7,775 nt of DNA from Roseiarcus sp. (GCA_030153205.1 JASLHV010000276.1:1-7775); one strand, 5' to 3'; numbered from the stretch's first letter, positions 1-6,065 are shown. Made by a program: numbers and translations. Notes: generated by a model not told the origin, from the letters alone.

Positions 1-14
1 TGGTGACCGTTTCG

Positions 15-227
15 CTAATTGCGCAGAGACAACTCGGTCCCGGCTACGCATCCGTAGTTCACTTGTTGCTTTGAGGCTGAGGTGTGCTTGCAAACGCTGT
101 CGTCGTATGCGGTCGGGGATGAATTTAGCGGATTGACGACGGCGTCAAGGCAACCGCCGAGCGGCGATACGACCGCCACGAGTAGAATAAGTCGGGGAAC
201 GAAGGCGAAGCGACTGAAGAAATTCAT
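15..227 (-). CDS. Putative small lipoprotein (70 aa)
   Basis: Seen: a 70-residue product starting with a basic-hydrophobic segment (MNFFSRFAFVPRLILLVAVV) followed by a lipobox LGGC, with the lipidated cysteine at residue 26. The mature part would be only 45 residues and contains the pattern YDD-x2-C (C46) and NYGC (C60), so a disulfide is possible. An AGAGG Shine-Dalgarno-like sequence (complement of 235-239) lies seven bases before the ATG, which supports this start. Known: many Hyphomicrobiales encode tiny lipoproteins with a DD-x2-C ... Y-x-C pattern and no assigned function; this one resembles them in layout. Inferred: exported, attached to the inner or outer membrane by lipid. No neighbour suggests a role. 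Not recognised as a named family, and a spurious ORF is possible, although lipobox plus ribosome binding site together argue against that. Confidence 0.6.
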   Translation of the reverse strand: MNFFSRFAFVPRLILLVAVVSPLGGCLDAVVNPLNSSPTAYDDSVCKHTSASKQQVNYGCVAGTELSLRN

Positions 228-778
228 GACCGGCCCTCTGATTCACACCTGGATCGAAGCAAAATCGACGAAAGCGGGCAAATCAACCCCTCGTTATTTA
301 GGTAGACACCCGGCCGACATTGAGCAGATTACGCGCCGCCTTGACTTAGTCCTGGCTGATCATCGCTCACCATCCGAGCAACTTCGACGGAATGGCCGTA
401 CATATAGGCCAACCTAAGGACCATGGCCAGGATCATGGCGGCGGCGGGCGCCGGAGGCCGACGAAACAAAGCCACGAGCGGAAACACGCATTCAGGCTGA
501 TACGCCGCCTAATGGCGCCTTCGTTAAGGCCAAAATTTCAAATCGGGGGCGGCCGAAGCGACGCGATAGCGGCGAGGTATTGCTGATCGGCTTGCCGGTT
601 TCGAGGTCTCGGATGGCTGAAACGCTCACGCCTGAAGCGCCTGACGAATTGATCGCGACTTGAGTCGACCCATCACACCTTACTAGACCGTAAGTAGTGT
701 TCCTGAACGGCACAACTCTCTGCGGCCCACACCTTGCGGCCGGCATCGCGCGCAATCCCAACTGGGGTCGAAACAATC
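228..778. other. Gene-poor stretch, no convincing gene
   Basis: All frames are open only in short pieces without a credible ribosome binding site plus family signature. On the minus strand, positions 591-632 encode GVSVSAIRDLETGK, which resembles the recognition helix region of an XRE-type helix-turn-helix, but the flanking residues do not continue as such a domain. No tRNA, rRNA or strong terminator was seen. It may be decayed coding DNA or regulatory spacer. Confidence 0.4.
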
Positions 779-1165
779 ATGGCTTTGTCGCCTAGCCTGC
801 ATTCTGTGGACCTCACTTTCATCTGCCCGCACTGCGCCCATCCGCTGGTCAAGCCCGGCAGATGGTTCAAGTGCGCGATGGGCTTCAAATGCGAGTCCTG
901 CAAATCCGATATCCGGCTGACTTATTCCAATAAGCTTGCCCTCTTCGACCGATATCGTGAACCAGTTCAGCGCGCTGAGATCGCCCCCAATGGCGGCAAC
1001 GGAAGAATTGGCACTCGGCCCGCTACCCAATCAACCGATCTCGGCGTCAGCAAATCTCAGTCTTCTCGTAGTCGCCCTGCTGCGTGGTGCGCCGATGCCA
1101 GGACTGCCAAGAATATTCCACGCATCATTTTTGGCGACAGGCGGTTCCAAAAAGGTACGGTCTAA
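779..1165 (+). CDS. Small zinc-ribbon-like protein
   Basis: Seen from the ATG at 779: residues 10-20 read VDLTFICPHCA, giving the first cysteine pair (C16, C19). A second pair follows in KCESC (C38, C41), then DIRLTYSNKLALF. Two CxxC-type knuckles about 20 residues apart are the layout of a zinc ribbon, so a structural zinc site is likely. From memory, short Hyphomicrobiales proteins share the pattern VDLTF-CP-C ... KC-x2-C ... RLTY-x-K-x-ALF, but they are of unknown function; this match is an impression, not a search. The in-frame ATG at 734 adds a poor-looking extension and is not preferred. No strong Shine-Dalgarno precedes 779 (only GGGG about 11 bases upstream). After about residue 62 the sequence becomes low-quality basic and polar text to the stop, so the true gene may have ended earlier and the tail may be read-through after a frameshift or lost stop. 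Confidence 0.6.
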   Translation: MALSPSLHSVDLTFICPHCAHPLVKPGRWFKCAMGFKCESCKSDIRLTYSNKLALFDRYREPVQRAEIAPNGGNGRIGTRPATQSTDLGVSKSQSSRSRPAAWCADARTAKNIPRIIFGDRRFQKGTV

Positions 1166-1344
1166 CTCTATCAGGTTGGTCCGGGGTAGAGACCCGATGA
1201 ACCAGGTCTTCTGCGAGCAAACAAAGCAGCTTTCGAGCCGCTTTGACTTGCTCGTTCGTGACCGTGAAAGCGACGATACTCGGATATGAAACTACGTTCT
1301 CTCAAGAAAACGCTTGAACCGCGCGTGAATGAAAAAGTTCAGTA

Positions 1345-1638
1345 CTATTGTCGTCGTGCTTCTTTGCGGCGGCCCACTACATCGTAGCTACGATGAATCG
1401 TCGGTTTCTGCCTGGCTCGCCGCATTTGCAGACTATTGTCAATTTCGTCGCCGATTAGGTCCATCTGACCGGCGTCGATCGTTAGGCCGTCGTTATCGAC
1501 TTCATATAGATCGATCGGTTTGCCGTCGGCCACCTGCAGATCGCGGATTAGATTGCGCAGCGCGTCCATTCGGGTTGGAGCATCGACGAATACGTTGTAG
1601 CGGACCGTTTGGGATAGGTTGAACGTGAAACGTGCCAT
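1345..1638 (-). CDS. Hypothetical small protein (97 aa)
   Basis: Not recognised. The first 68 residues look like a folded acidic domain: MARFTFNLSQ, a beta-like stretch VRYNVFVDAP, a helix MDALRNLIRDLQVADG, then IDLYEVDNDGLTIDAG and acidic residues. The last 28 residues are strongly basic (RRARQKP ... GRRKEARRQ), an abrupt change that could be a nucleic-acid-binding tail or out-of-family read-through. The ATG at 1638 has AAGGGG upstream with a rather long nine-base spacer. No signal peptide or membrane segment. It stands alone with no neighbour on the same strand. Codon choice is ordinary for this window, which mildly supports a real gene. A chance ORF remains possible. Confidence 0.42.
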   Translation of the reverse strand: MARFTFNLSQTVRYNVFVDAPTRMDALRNLIRDLQVADGKPIDLYEVDNDGLTIDAGQMDLIGDEIDNSLQMRRARQKPTIHRSYDVVGRRKEARRQ

Positions 1639-2172
1639 GCGAAGTTGCCCCTTCGTGACTGGCTCGCGTTTACGGCTGTTTCAACTAATCGGCGTCCGGT
1701 TTCGCCGTCTTCACGTGAGCGGCGCGAGTGTAACGCTCCTATGTCGGGTGCGACAAATCGGCTCATACATCCTGAAGTTGCCTGAAGGACAAACTCATCA
1801 GAATCGTGCTTGATTTTGGTAGGCGCCGCAGTTGCGCAGAGCCGAAAAAAAGAACCAGCCCTTGCAAAGGTTTGCGCTTGCTGCAACGCGGCGTCGACTT
1901 ATTGCGATGCGGTAGGACAATCGCCCACGCCCTTGCGCCGTCGCGCAACTAAAAGATATCCCGCCGCCACGGCCGCTGCTCTCGGGACCTTGATCGCTGA
2001 TCCGAAGCTCCATGGGCATCATGTCCTACCCCAACAGCAACATCCTCGGATGCCACAACGCGCGCTCCCTTTAGGAAAGGCCATGTGTCAAAAATAGGGC
2101 CTTATCCTAGCGCGATGGGAGCTATCATCGTTTGCGGACCGAACGCCCGGCTCTCTCGTCATGAGGATTGGA
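1639..2172. other. Stretch without a recognisable gene
   Basis: Several overlapping open frames exist on both strands, but none has a domain signature, signal peptide or convincing ribosome binding site. Small features only: a five-base-stem hairpin CCTTT-AGG-AAAGG at 2068-2080, and a TAGG ... CCTA inverted repeat at about 2095-2109, within 100 bases of the ankyrin gene start. The ankyrin gene promoter must lie in the right part of this stretch or further left, but no clear -35/-10 pair was found. Confidence 0.4.
2163..2166 (+). promoter_or_regulatory. Ribosome binding site deciding the ankyrin gene start
   Basis: GAGG, six bases before the ATG at 2173. The alternative in-frame ATG at 2161 has only pyrimidine-rich sequence upstream (CGGCTCTCTCGTC), so 2173 is the better start and also gives a cleaner signal peptide (MHRFFWIVIVGL). 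Confidence 0.65.
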
Positions 2173-3096
2173 ATGCATCGTTTCTTCTGGATTGTTATCG
2201 TGGGGCTTTGCGCCGCCGGTCAGGCTCTTGCCCAAGAGGGCGAGCCGAGCCCTCTTGCTTGCGAAAGCTTTCGAGTCGAGGCCAAGCGCACCCTCGATCA
2301 AGCGCCTGACACGTTGCAAGTCAATACACTGTTCTTTTCGGCCGCGCGGAAGGGATGCACGAGCTCGATCGATGAGCTCATGCAGGCCGGAGCTTCGTTT
2401 GATGCGCGAGACCGAGACGGCGATACGCCCGTTGGTGTCGCCGCCAAGGCAGGCCGGAGTTCTTTCGTTGCTGAACTGCTTCGCCGTGGCGCAAAGATCG
2501 ACGGCAGCGATGTCAAGGGCGCGACGCCGCTGCTGTTGGCCGCCCGCGCGAACCGCCGGGACGTGGCTCTGCAATTGCTGAGCACAGGCGCCGATGTGAA
2601 CGCCGCGGATTTACATGGTGAGACACCACTGATCGTTGCCGCTTTCAATGGCGATGCGATCTTGGTTGAGCAATTGCTCAAGCGCAAAGCTGACCCCGCG
2701 CCCGCCGATTCGACGGGAAAAACGGCGATTGTCTATGCGGCGGGGCGTGGCGCCCAGAGAGTCGTCCGGCTCCTTCTCGATTCTGGCGTCGACGTGAACA
2801 AAGCGTACGACGCTGATCTCACTGCGCTCATGTGGGCAGCCGGCCATGCTGACAACGCGAGCGAATCCGAAAGTCTGCAGACAGTTAAGCTGCTGCTTGA
2901 ACGGGGAGCCAATGTCGACTCGCGCGATGATCGGGGACGAACGCCGCTGATGATCGCTGCCGCTTTGAATCACGTCGATATCGTTCGAACGTTGATTGCG
3001 GCGGGGGCCGACAAGTCGCTTCGCGATCACGAAGGCAAAAACGCAGCCGATCTCGCGTCGACGGAGGAAACGCGTGCGATCGTAACGAGCCCCTAG
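2173..3096 (+). CDS. Secreted (periplasmic) ankyrin-repeat protein
   Basis: Seen: 307 residues from the preferred ATG. An N-terminal signal peptide MHRFFWIVIVGLCAAGQALA probably ends at ALA before QEG. After a short linker come about seven to eight ankyrin repeats of about 33 residues. Typical cores are DGDTPVGVAAKAGRSSFVAELLRRGA, KGATPLLLAARAN, HGETPLIVAAFNG, TGKTAIVYAAGRG, and RGRTPLMIAAALNHVDIVRTLIAAGAD. The sixth repeat (LTALMWAAGHAD) has a short insertion NASESESL. Two cysteines, one before and one inside the first repeat, could form a disulfide. Known: ankyrin repeats bind proteins and have no catalytic role. Inferred: a periplasmic protein-binding factor, possibly for the dehydrogenase or cytochrome encoded next door on the opposite strand; the sequence does not show the partner. 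Its stop overlaps the cytochrome stop within CTAG (3093-3096), so the two transcripts converge and must overlap. Confidence 0.9.
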   Translation: MHRFFWIVIVGLCAAGQALAQEGEPSPLACESFRVEAKRTLDQAPDTLQVNTLFFSAARKGCTSSIDELMQAGASFDARDRDGDTPVGVAAKAGRSSFVAELLRRGAKIDGSDVKGATPLLLAARANRRDVALQLLSTGADVNAADLHGETPLIVAAFNGDAILVEQLLKRKADPAPADSTGKTAIVYAAGRGAQRVVRLLLDSGVDVNKAYDADLTALMWAAGHADNASESESLQTVKLLLERGANVDSRDDRGRTPLMIAAALNHVDIVRTLIAAGADKSLRDHEGKNAADLASTEETRAIVTSP

Positions 3097-3665
3097 AGAC
3101 CAGCAAGCACGCGGGCCATTTGCCTGATGTCATCTTCGCTGAAAGTCTTCAGAAGCGACGTCATCCAATCGTTGTTTGCTCGCGCGCCGCTGCGGAAATC
3201 CATCATGGTCTTGAGCAAATAATCGTAGCTTTGGCCCGCGAGGCGTGGCTGTGTGCCAGCGCCCTTAAATTCCGCTTGATGACACGCCAGGCACTGTCCC
3301 GAATTCGCCATCACAGCAAAATGATCGGCGTCCTCCTTGGGGGCCCGGGGCTGATCGAGATTGACCCAGGGCTTCGCCGCGAAATAAGCGGCGAGCGCCA
3401 ACATATCTTCACGCTCCATGTTTTCGACAACGGGCGCCATTTGATCGTTCTTTCGGGCCCCTTTTTTTATGTCGCGCAGCTCGATGTAAATGTAGCCCTC
3501 ATTTTGTCCCCAAATAATGGGGATGGATTTATCCTGCGGGACGCCCTTTTCGCCATGACATGCGGCGCAAACCATCGCCTTTTCTTCGATCGTGTCGGCG
3601 AATGACGGCGCCGCCGTCGTGGTCAAGATCAAAGAAAATCCCAGAGCGTCCTTCCATCGTTTCAT
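3093..3665 (-). CDS. Periplasmic diheme cytochrome c (c4/c553-like)
   Basis: Seen: two heme-binding motifs, CAACH at residues 34-38 and CLACH at 126-130 (numbered from the upstream ATG at 3668), one in each half of the protein. Candidate axial methionines are M77 (DQMAPVV) or M84 in the first half and M169 (DWMTSLL) in the second. A signal peptide ends near PSFA before DTIEEK. The duplicated layout and the PRLAGQSYDYLLKTMMDFRSG-like segment after the second heme fit class I diheme cytochromes of the c4/c553 group. Two consecutive ATG codons (3668, 3665) are possible; AAAGG at 3672-3676 (complement) sits three bases from the first and six from the second, so 3665 is preferred (190 residues). 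Known: such proteins carry electrons in the periplasm to oxidases. Inferred: electron acceptor of the upstream PQQ dehydrogenase. A terminator lies between the two genes, so it may have its own promoter or be fed by read-through. Confidence 0.9.
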   Translation of the reverse strand: MKRWKDALGFSLILTTTAAPSFADTIEEKAMVCAACHGEKGVPQDKSIPIIWGQNEGYIYIELRDIKKGARKNDQMAPVVENMEREDMLALAAYFAAKPWVNLDQPRAPKEDADHFAVMANSGQCLACHQAEFKGAGTQPRLAGQSYDYLLKTMMDFRSGARANNDWMTSLLKTFSEDDIRQMARVLAGL

Positions 3666-3837
3666 CATTTGCCTTTCGGTTCGTCGCGCAAGCGCTCAAA
3701 GCGCCGTGTTTTGATGATTCTTTGCCGTGGTCAAAAGAAGCGCCGCGGCGCCGCGATCAAGCGACGTCCGGGGCTCTGCGCCTTTGGCCCACGATGGCGA
3801 CCAGGTTGTTCAATCCCGGAGACAAGCTCTGGATCGC

Positions 3838-3866
3838 AAGAAAACGGGACCGAGGTCCGGTCCCGT
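3838..3866 (-). terminator. Rho-independent terminator of the PQQ dehydrogenase gene
   Basis: A perfect eight-base stem, ACGGGACC (3844-3851) and GGTCCCGT (3859-3866), with a seven-base loop. On the minus strand the stem is followed by a T-rich run, TTTTCTT (3844 down to 3838). It begins about 25 bases after the dehydrogenase stop and points in the right direction. It would end most dehydrogenase transcripts before the cytochrome gene. Read on the plus strand the stem lacks a T tract. Confidence 0.8.
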
Positions 3867-3890
3867 CTCTTCTGCGTCGAACCAGAATTC

Positions 3891-5621
3891 TCAATCGGGC
3901 AAAGAGAACGCGATAATCGAGTTCCCACGCTTGTAGTCGATTTGCGTGTTGCCGCCAGCGCCTACCACGATGTACTGCTTGCCTTCGATCGTATAGCTCG
4001 AAGGCGGCGCGTTCACGCCGGCGCCGGCTTGGAAATCCCATAGCGCCGAGCCGGTTTCAGCGTCGTACGCTTTGAAATGTCCGTTCCCTTCGCCGGTGAA
4101 GACGAGGCCGCCGGCTGTCGCCAAGATGCCGCCGATCATCGGCTGCGACGTCTTGACCTGCCACCGTATTTTCCCAGTGTTGTAATTCACCGCCGTTATA
4201 TTGCCCCATTGCTCCTCGGTCGGGATCACCTTGAAAGCGCCGCCGAGCCAGAGTTTTCCATCAGGATATTTGGAGGATTCCAGGTGATACGTCATCGGCT
4301 GATGCAGATTGATGGCGTAAGCCAAGCTGTGCCTGGGATTGATGGCGATTGGCGACCATTCGACGCCGCCATTCGCGCCTGGCAACATACGTGCGCCGTC
4401 CTTCGTCGGGAGCACCCACATATTCTCCTGTGGCACCATCGCCTCGGAGTACCGGATAAGGCTGCAATCTTTCGCGTCGTGAACATAGATGTGACCGGTC
4501 TTTCCGGCGTGCAGCACACCTTTGACCATCTTGCCTTCCTTGTCCGCCACCTGCGTTATGACGGTCGGCGAGACGGCGTCGAGGTCCCAGACGTCATGCG
4601 CAATGTACTGGAAGTGACAAACGTATTTGCCGGTGTCGAGGTCGAGTGACACAAGGGAGTCGGTATACAGATTGTCTCCCGGACGAAGCGAGCCGTCCAG
4701 ATCCGGCGACGGGTTACCGACGACGAAATAGATCCGGTTTGTCTCCAGATCGACCGCCGGGTTCTGCCAGACGCCGCCGCCGAGCGCCTTGTATAGGTCG
4801 CCGCCGACCTTTTGATAGGCGGCCTTTTCAGCGTCGATGTCGCGATGCATATCGCGCCCGGTCGCATCAGTTGTCGCCCATGAGCCTTTGCTTTCTTCGG
4901 GAATCGTATTGAACGTCCACTTCAAGTCGCCAGTCTTGGCGTCAAAGGCCTTGACGAAGCCGCGGATTCCATACTCGCCACCATTGGTGCCGATGAGAAT
5001 GAGCCCCTTCACCGCAGTCGGAGCCATCGTCTCCGAATAGCCTTTTTCAGGGTCGGCGATTTCCTTTGCCCACTTCACCTCGCCGGTCTTCGCATCAAGC
5101 GCGACAAGTTTGGAATCGAGGGTCGCGAGATAGACCATCCCACCGTAGACCGCGACGCCACGATTGTTTGGACCGCAGCAATAAGTCGTGATCGGCCCCA
5201 TCTTGTGACGATAGGCCCAGAGCTCTTCGCCGGTGCGCGCGTTCAGCGCGAAGACGTGATCAAAGGATGTAGTGACGTACATGACGCCGTTGACGACGAT
5301 CGGCGACGTCTCCAGGGAATCTATGACGTCGGTTTGGAATATCCAGGCCGGCCGCAGCTTGCTCACGTTCGAAAGATTGATCTGGCGAGCGGGATAGTAT
5401 CGCGTCTGCAGATAATTGCCGTTTGTGTGCAGGAAGTTGTTTCCGTCATCTCCGGCGCGATTGAGAAGGTCCTGCGTTACCAGATTCATATCCCCCCAGA
5501 GGGTAGCAGGCTTGACCTCATCTTTCTTGGCTACCTCTGGTTTGTCCTCGGCCGCTCCGTAGCTTGCAAAAAGACCCATAGCGCCAACACAAGCCAGCGC
5601 CAGCCCCAGTTTCTTGAGCAT
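3891..5621 (-). CDS. PQQ-dependent alcohol dehydrogenase (methanol/ethanol type), soluble periplasmic quinoprotein
   Basis: Oxidises an alcohol to the aldehyde with bound PQQ, passing electrons to a cytochrome c. Seen: 576 residues with signal peptide MLKKLGLALACVGAMGLFAS ending near GAA/EDK. Propeller repeats carry tryptophan-docking motifs: NARTGEELW, DAKTGEVKW, DAKTGDLKW, NYNTGKIRW, DAETGSALW. By comparison with methanol dehydrogenase large subunit I assign E104, the adjacent cysteines C148-C149, R154, metal ligand E216 (GGEYGIRG), W285 stacking on PQQ, metal ligand N303 (VGNPSP), catalytic D346 in HDVWDLDA, and K374 in place of the usual Arg/Lys. D348, two residues after the catalytic Asp, matches the extra lanthanide ligand of XoxF/ExaF enzymes; however, Asp there also occurs in membrane glucose dehydrogenases, so the metal is open. 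There is no C-terminal heme domain, so an external cytochrome is needed. C335 and C386 might form a further disulfide. Strong start: GGAGG seven bases upstream. No xoxJ-like or pqq gene is in the window. Substrate is not deducible; not called xoxF or mxaF. Confidence 0.93.
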   Translation of the reverse strand: MLKKLGLALACVGAMGLFASYGAAEDKPEVAKKDEVKPATLWGDMNLVTQDLLNRAGDDGNNFLHTNGNYLQTRYYPARQINLSNVSKLRPAWIFQTDVIDSLETSPIVVNGVMYVTTSFDHVFALNARTGEELWAYRHKMGPITTYCCGPNNRGVAVYGGMVYLATLDSKLVALDAKTGEVKWAKEIADPEKGYSETMAPTAVKGLILIGTNGGEYGIRGFVKAFDAKTGDLKWTFNTIPEESKGSWATTDATGRDMHRDIDAEKAAYQKVGGDLYKALGGGVWQNPAVDLETNRIYFVVGNPSPDLDGSLRPGDNLYTDSLVSLDLDTGKYVCHFQYIAHDVWDLDAVSPTVITQVADKEGKMVKGVLHAGKTGHIYVHDAKDCSLIRYSEAMVPQENMWVLPTKDGARMLPGANGGVEWSPIAINPRHSLAYAINLHQPMTYHLESSKYPDGKLWLGGAFKVIPTEEQWGNITAVNYNTGKIRWQVKTSQPMIGGILATAGGLVFTGEGNGHFKAYDAETGSALWDFQAGAGVNAPPSSYTIEGKQYIVVGAGGNTQIDYKRGNSIIAFSLPD

Positions 5622-5628
5622 GGCATTT

Positions 5629-5633
5629 CCTCC
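5629..5633 (-). promoter_or_regulatory. Strong ribosome binding site of the PQQ dehydrogenase gene
   Basis: On the minus strand AGGGAGGAAATGCC precedes the ATG; GGAGG lies seven bases upstream, near ideal. The site is also one arm of the 10-base inverted repeat described separately, so its accessibility may be controlled. Confidence 0.85.
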
Positions 5634-5637
5634 CTAA

Positions 5638-5650
5638 CCGGCGAAGCCGG
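5638..5650 (-). repeat. Short GC hairpin directly before the ribosome binding site
   Basis: CCGGC-GAA-GCCGG, a five-base perfect stem with a three-base loop, read as CCGGC-UUC-GCCGG in the dehydrogenase mRNA. It ends at the edge of the Shine-Dalgarno region and shares one base (5638) with the 10-base inverted repeat, so the two structures could coexist with one pair lost. Confidence 0.5.
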
Positions 5651-5686
5651 CCTCCTCATCTAAGCACTGCGCGCATCCCAAGAACC

Positions 5687-5700
5687 TTGCAAATTTGCAA
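5687..5700. promoter_or_regulatory. 14-base perfect palindrome, candidate operator
   Basis: TTGCAAATTTGCAA is perfectly self-complementary and lies 66 bases before the dehydrogenase ATG, between it and the divergent regulator relic. Perfect palindromes of this size in a divergent intergenic region are typical of dimeric repressor or activator sites. It could overlap the -35 region of the dehydrogenase promoter (TTGCAA), but no convincing -10 was found. In RNA it could also fold as TTGCA-AATT-TGCAA. Confidence 0.5.
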
Positions 5701-5794
5701 TTGTGGAAACGTTAGGGAGGGCCAATTCGCCAGAATCGCTAGCGCCTCCATTCCCGCGAGAGAGATCTAAGCCGTCGGCGCCTGCGCGTCGGGG

Positions 5795-6055
5795 CTGTTC
5801 ACCGCAATGCGTGTGCTGGCGGCGGCCGTTGCAGCTCCGTCAAAGCCGCCGAGCTGATCGGAATCACCGACTACGGTGTCAGCCGGGCAATCAGCCCGTC
5901 TCAAGACACTGACGCGTTCGGTGACCCTCACCGACGAGGGGCGGCACTTCTATGGAGAATTGAGACCGCATCTCAACGCGATCGAAGCGGGATCGCAGTC
6001 ACATGACCGCGTCGGTATTGCGCTTGGCATTCCGGGGGGCTGCGCGTCTGAGTAA
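5795..6055 (+). pseudogene. Degenerate LysR-type transcriptional regulator (N-terminal remnant)
   Basis: Three fragments of a LysR helix-turn-helix domain can be read in order. Frame A (from 5795) gives LFTAMRVLAAAVA, the usual N-terminal helix. Frame B (from 5833) gives SSVKAAELIGITDYGVSRAIS, the recognition-helix region. The first frame again (from 5897) gives RLKTLTRSVTLTDEG, then RHFYGELRPHLNAIEAG, the wing and linker helix, ending at TAA 6053-6055. In intact family members about ten more residues separate the RL from the TRSVTLTDEG part, so a small deletion accompanies the frameshifts. The effector-binding domain (about 200 residues) is missing; after about residue 85 the text is unrelated. 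No intact start was found. The relic points away from the PQQ dehydrogenase, the normal position for a LysR regulator of a divergent target. Inferred: the former regulator of that gene, now dead, unless the sequence has errors. Confidence 0.75.
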
Positions 6056-6065
6056 AGAGCGAGAA

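Larger units (their letters stand above)
5629..5720 (-). promoter_or_regulatory. Inverted repeat able to hide the ribosome binding site
   Basis: CCTCCCTAAC at 5629-5638 and GTTAGGGAGG at 5711-5720 are exact reverse complements, 72 bases apart. If the dehydrogenase transcript starts beyond 5720, its leader CCUCCCUAAC can pair perfectly with GUUAGGGAGG, burying the whole Shine-Dalgarno. Two smaller hairpins lie inside the enclosed loop, so the leader could form a multibranched structure. The plus-strand arm may instead simply be the old ribosome binding region of the divergent regulator relic. No promoter was located, so whether the outer arm is transcribed is unknown. Confidence 0.45.

Noticed and set aside
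365..500. Minus-strand open frame reading MILAMVLRLAYMYGHSVEVARMV
   Set aside because: It looks partly protein-like, but no start with a ribosome binding site was found and the upstream part is Pro/Ala-rich frame noise from GC-rich sequence.
1548..1886. Minus-strand 112-codon frame overlapping the 97-residue hypothetical gene
   Set aside because: No ribosome binding site, mixed composition without a fold-like pattern, and it overlaps a more plausible gene in another frame.
3120..3605. Plus-strand open frame opposite the cytochrome gene
   Set aside because: Shadow frame; the opposite strand has two heme motifs and a signal peptide.
4077..4649. Plus-strand open frame inside the PQQ dehydrogenase
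   Set aside because: Shadow of the well-supported dehydrogenase gene; no domain signature.
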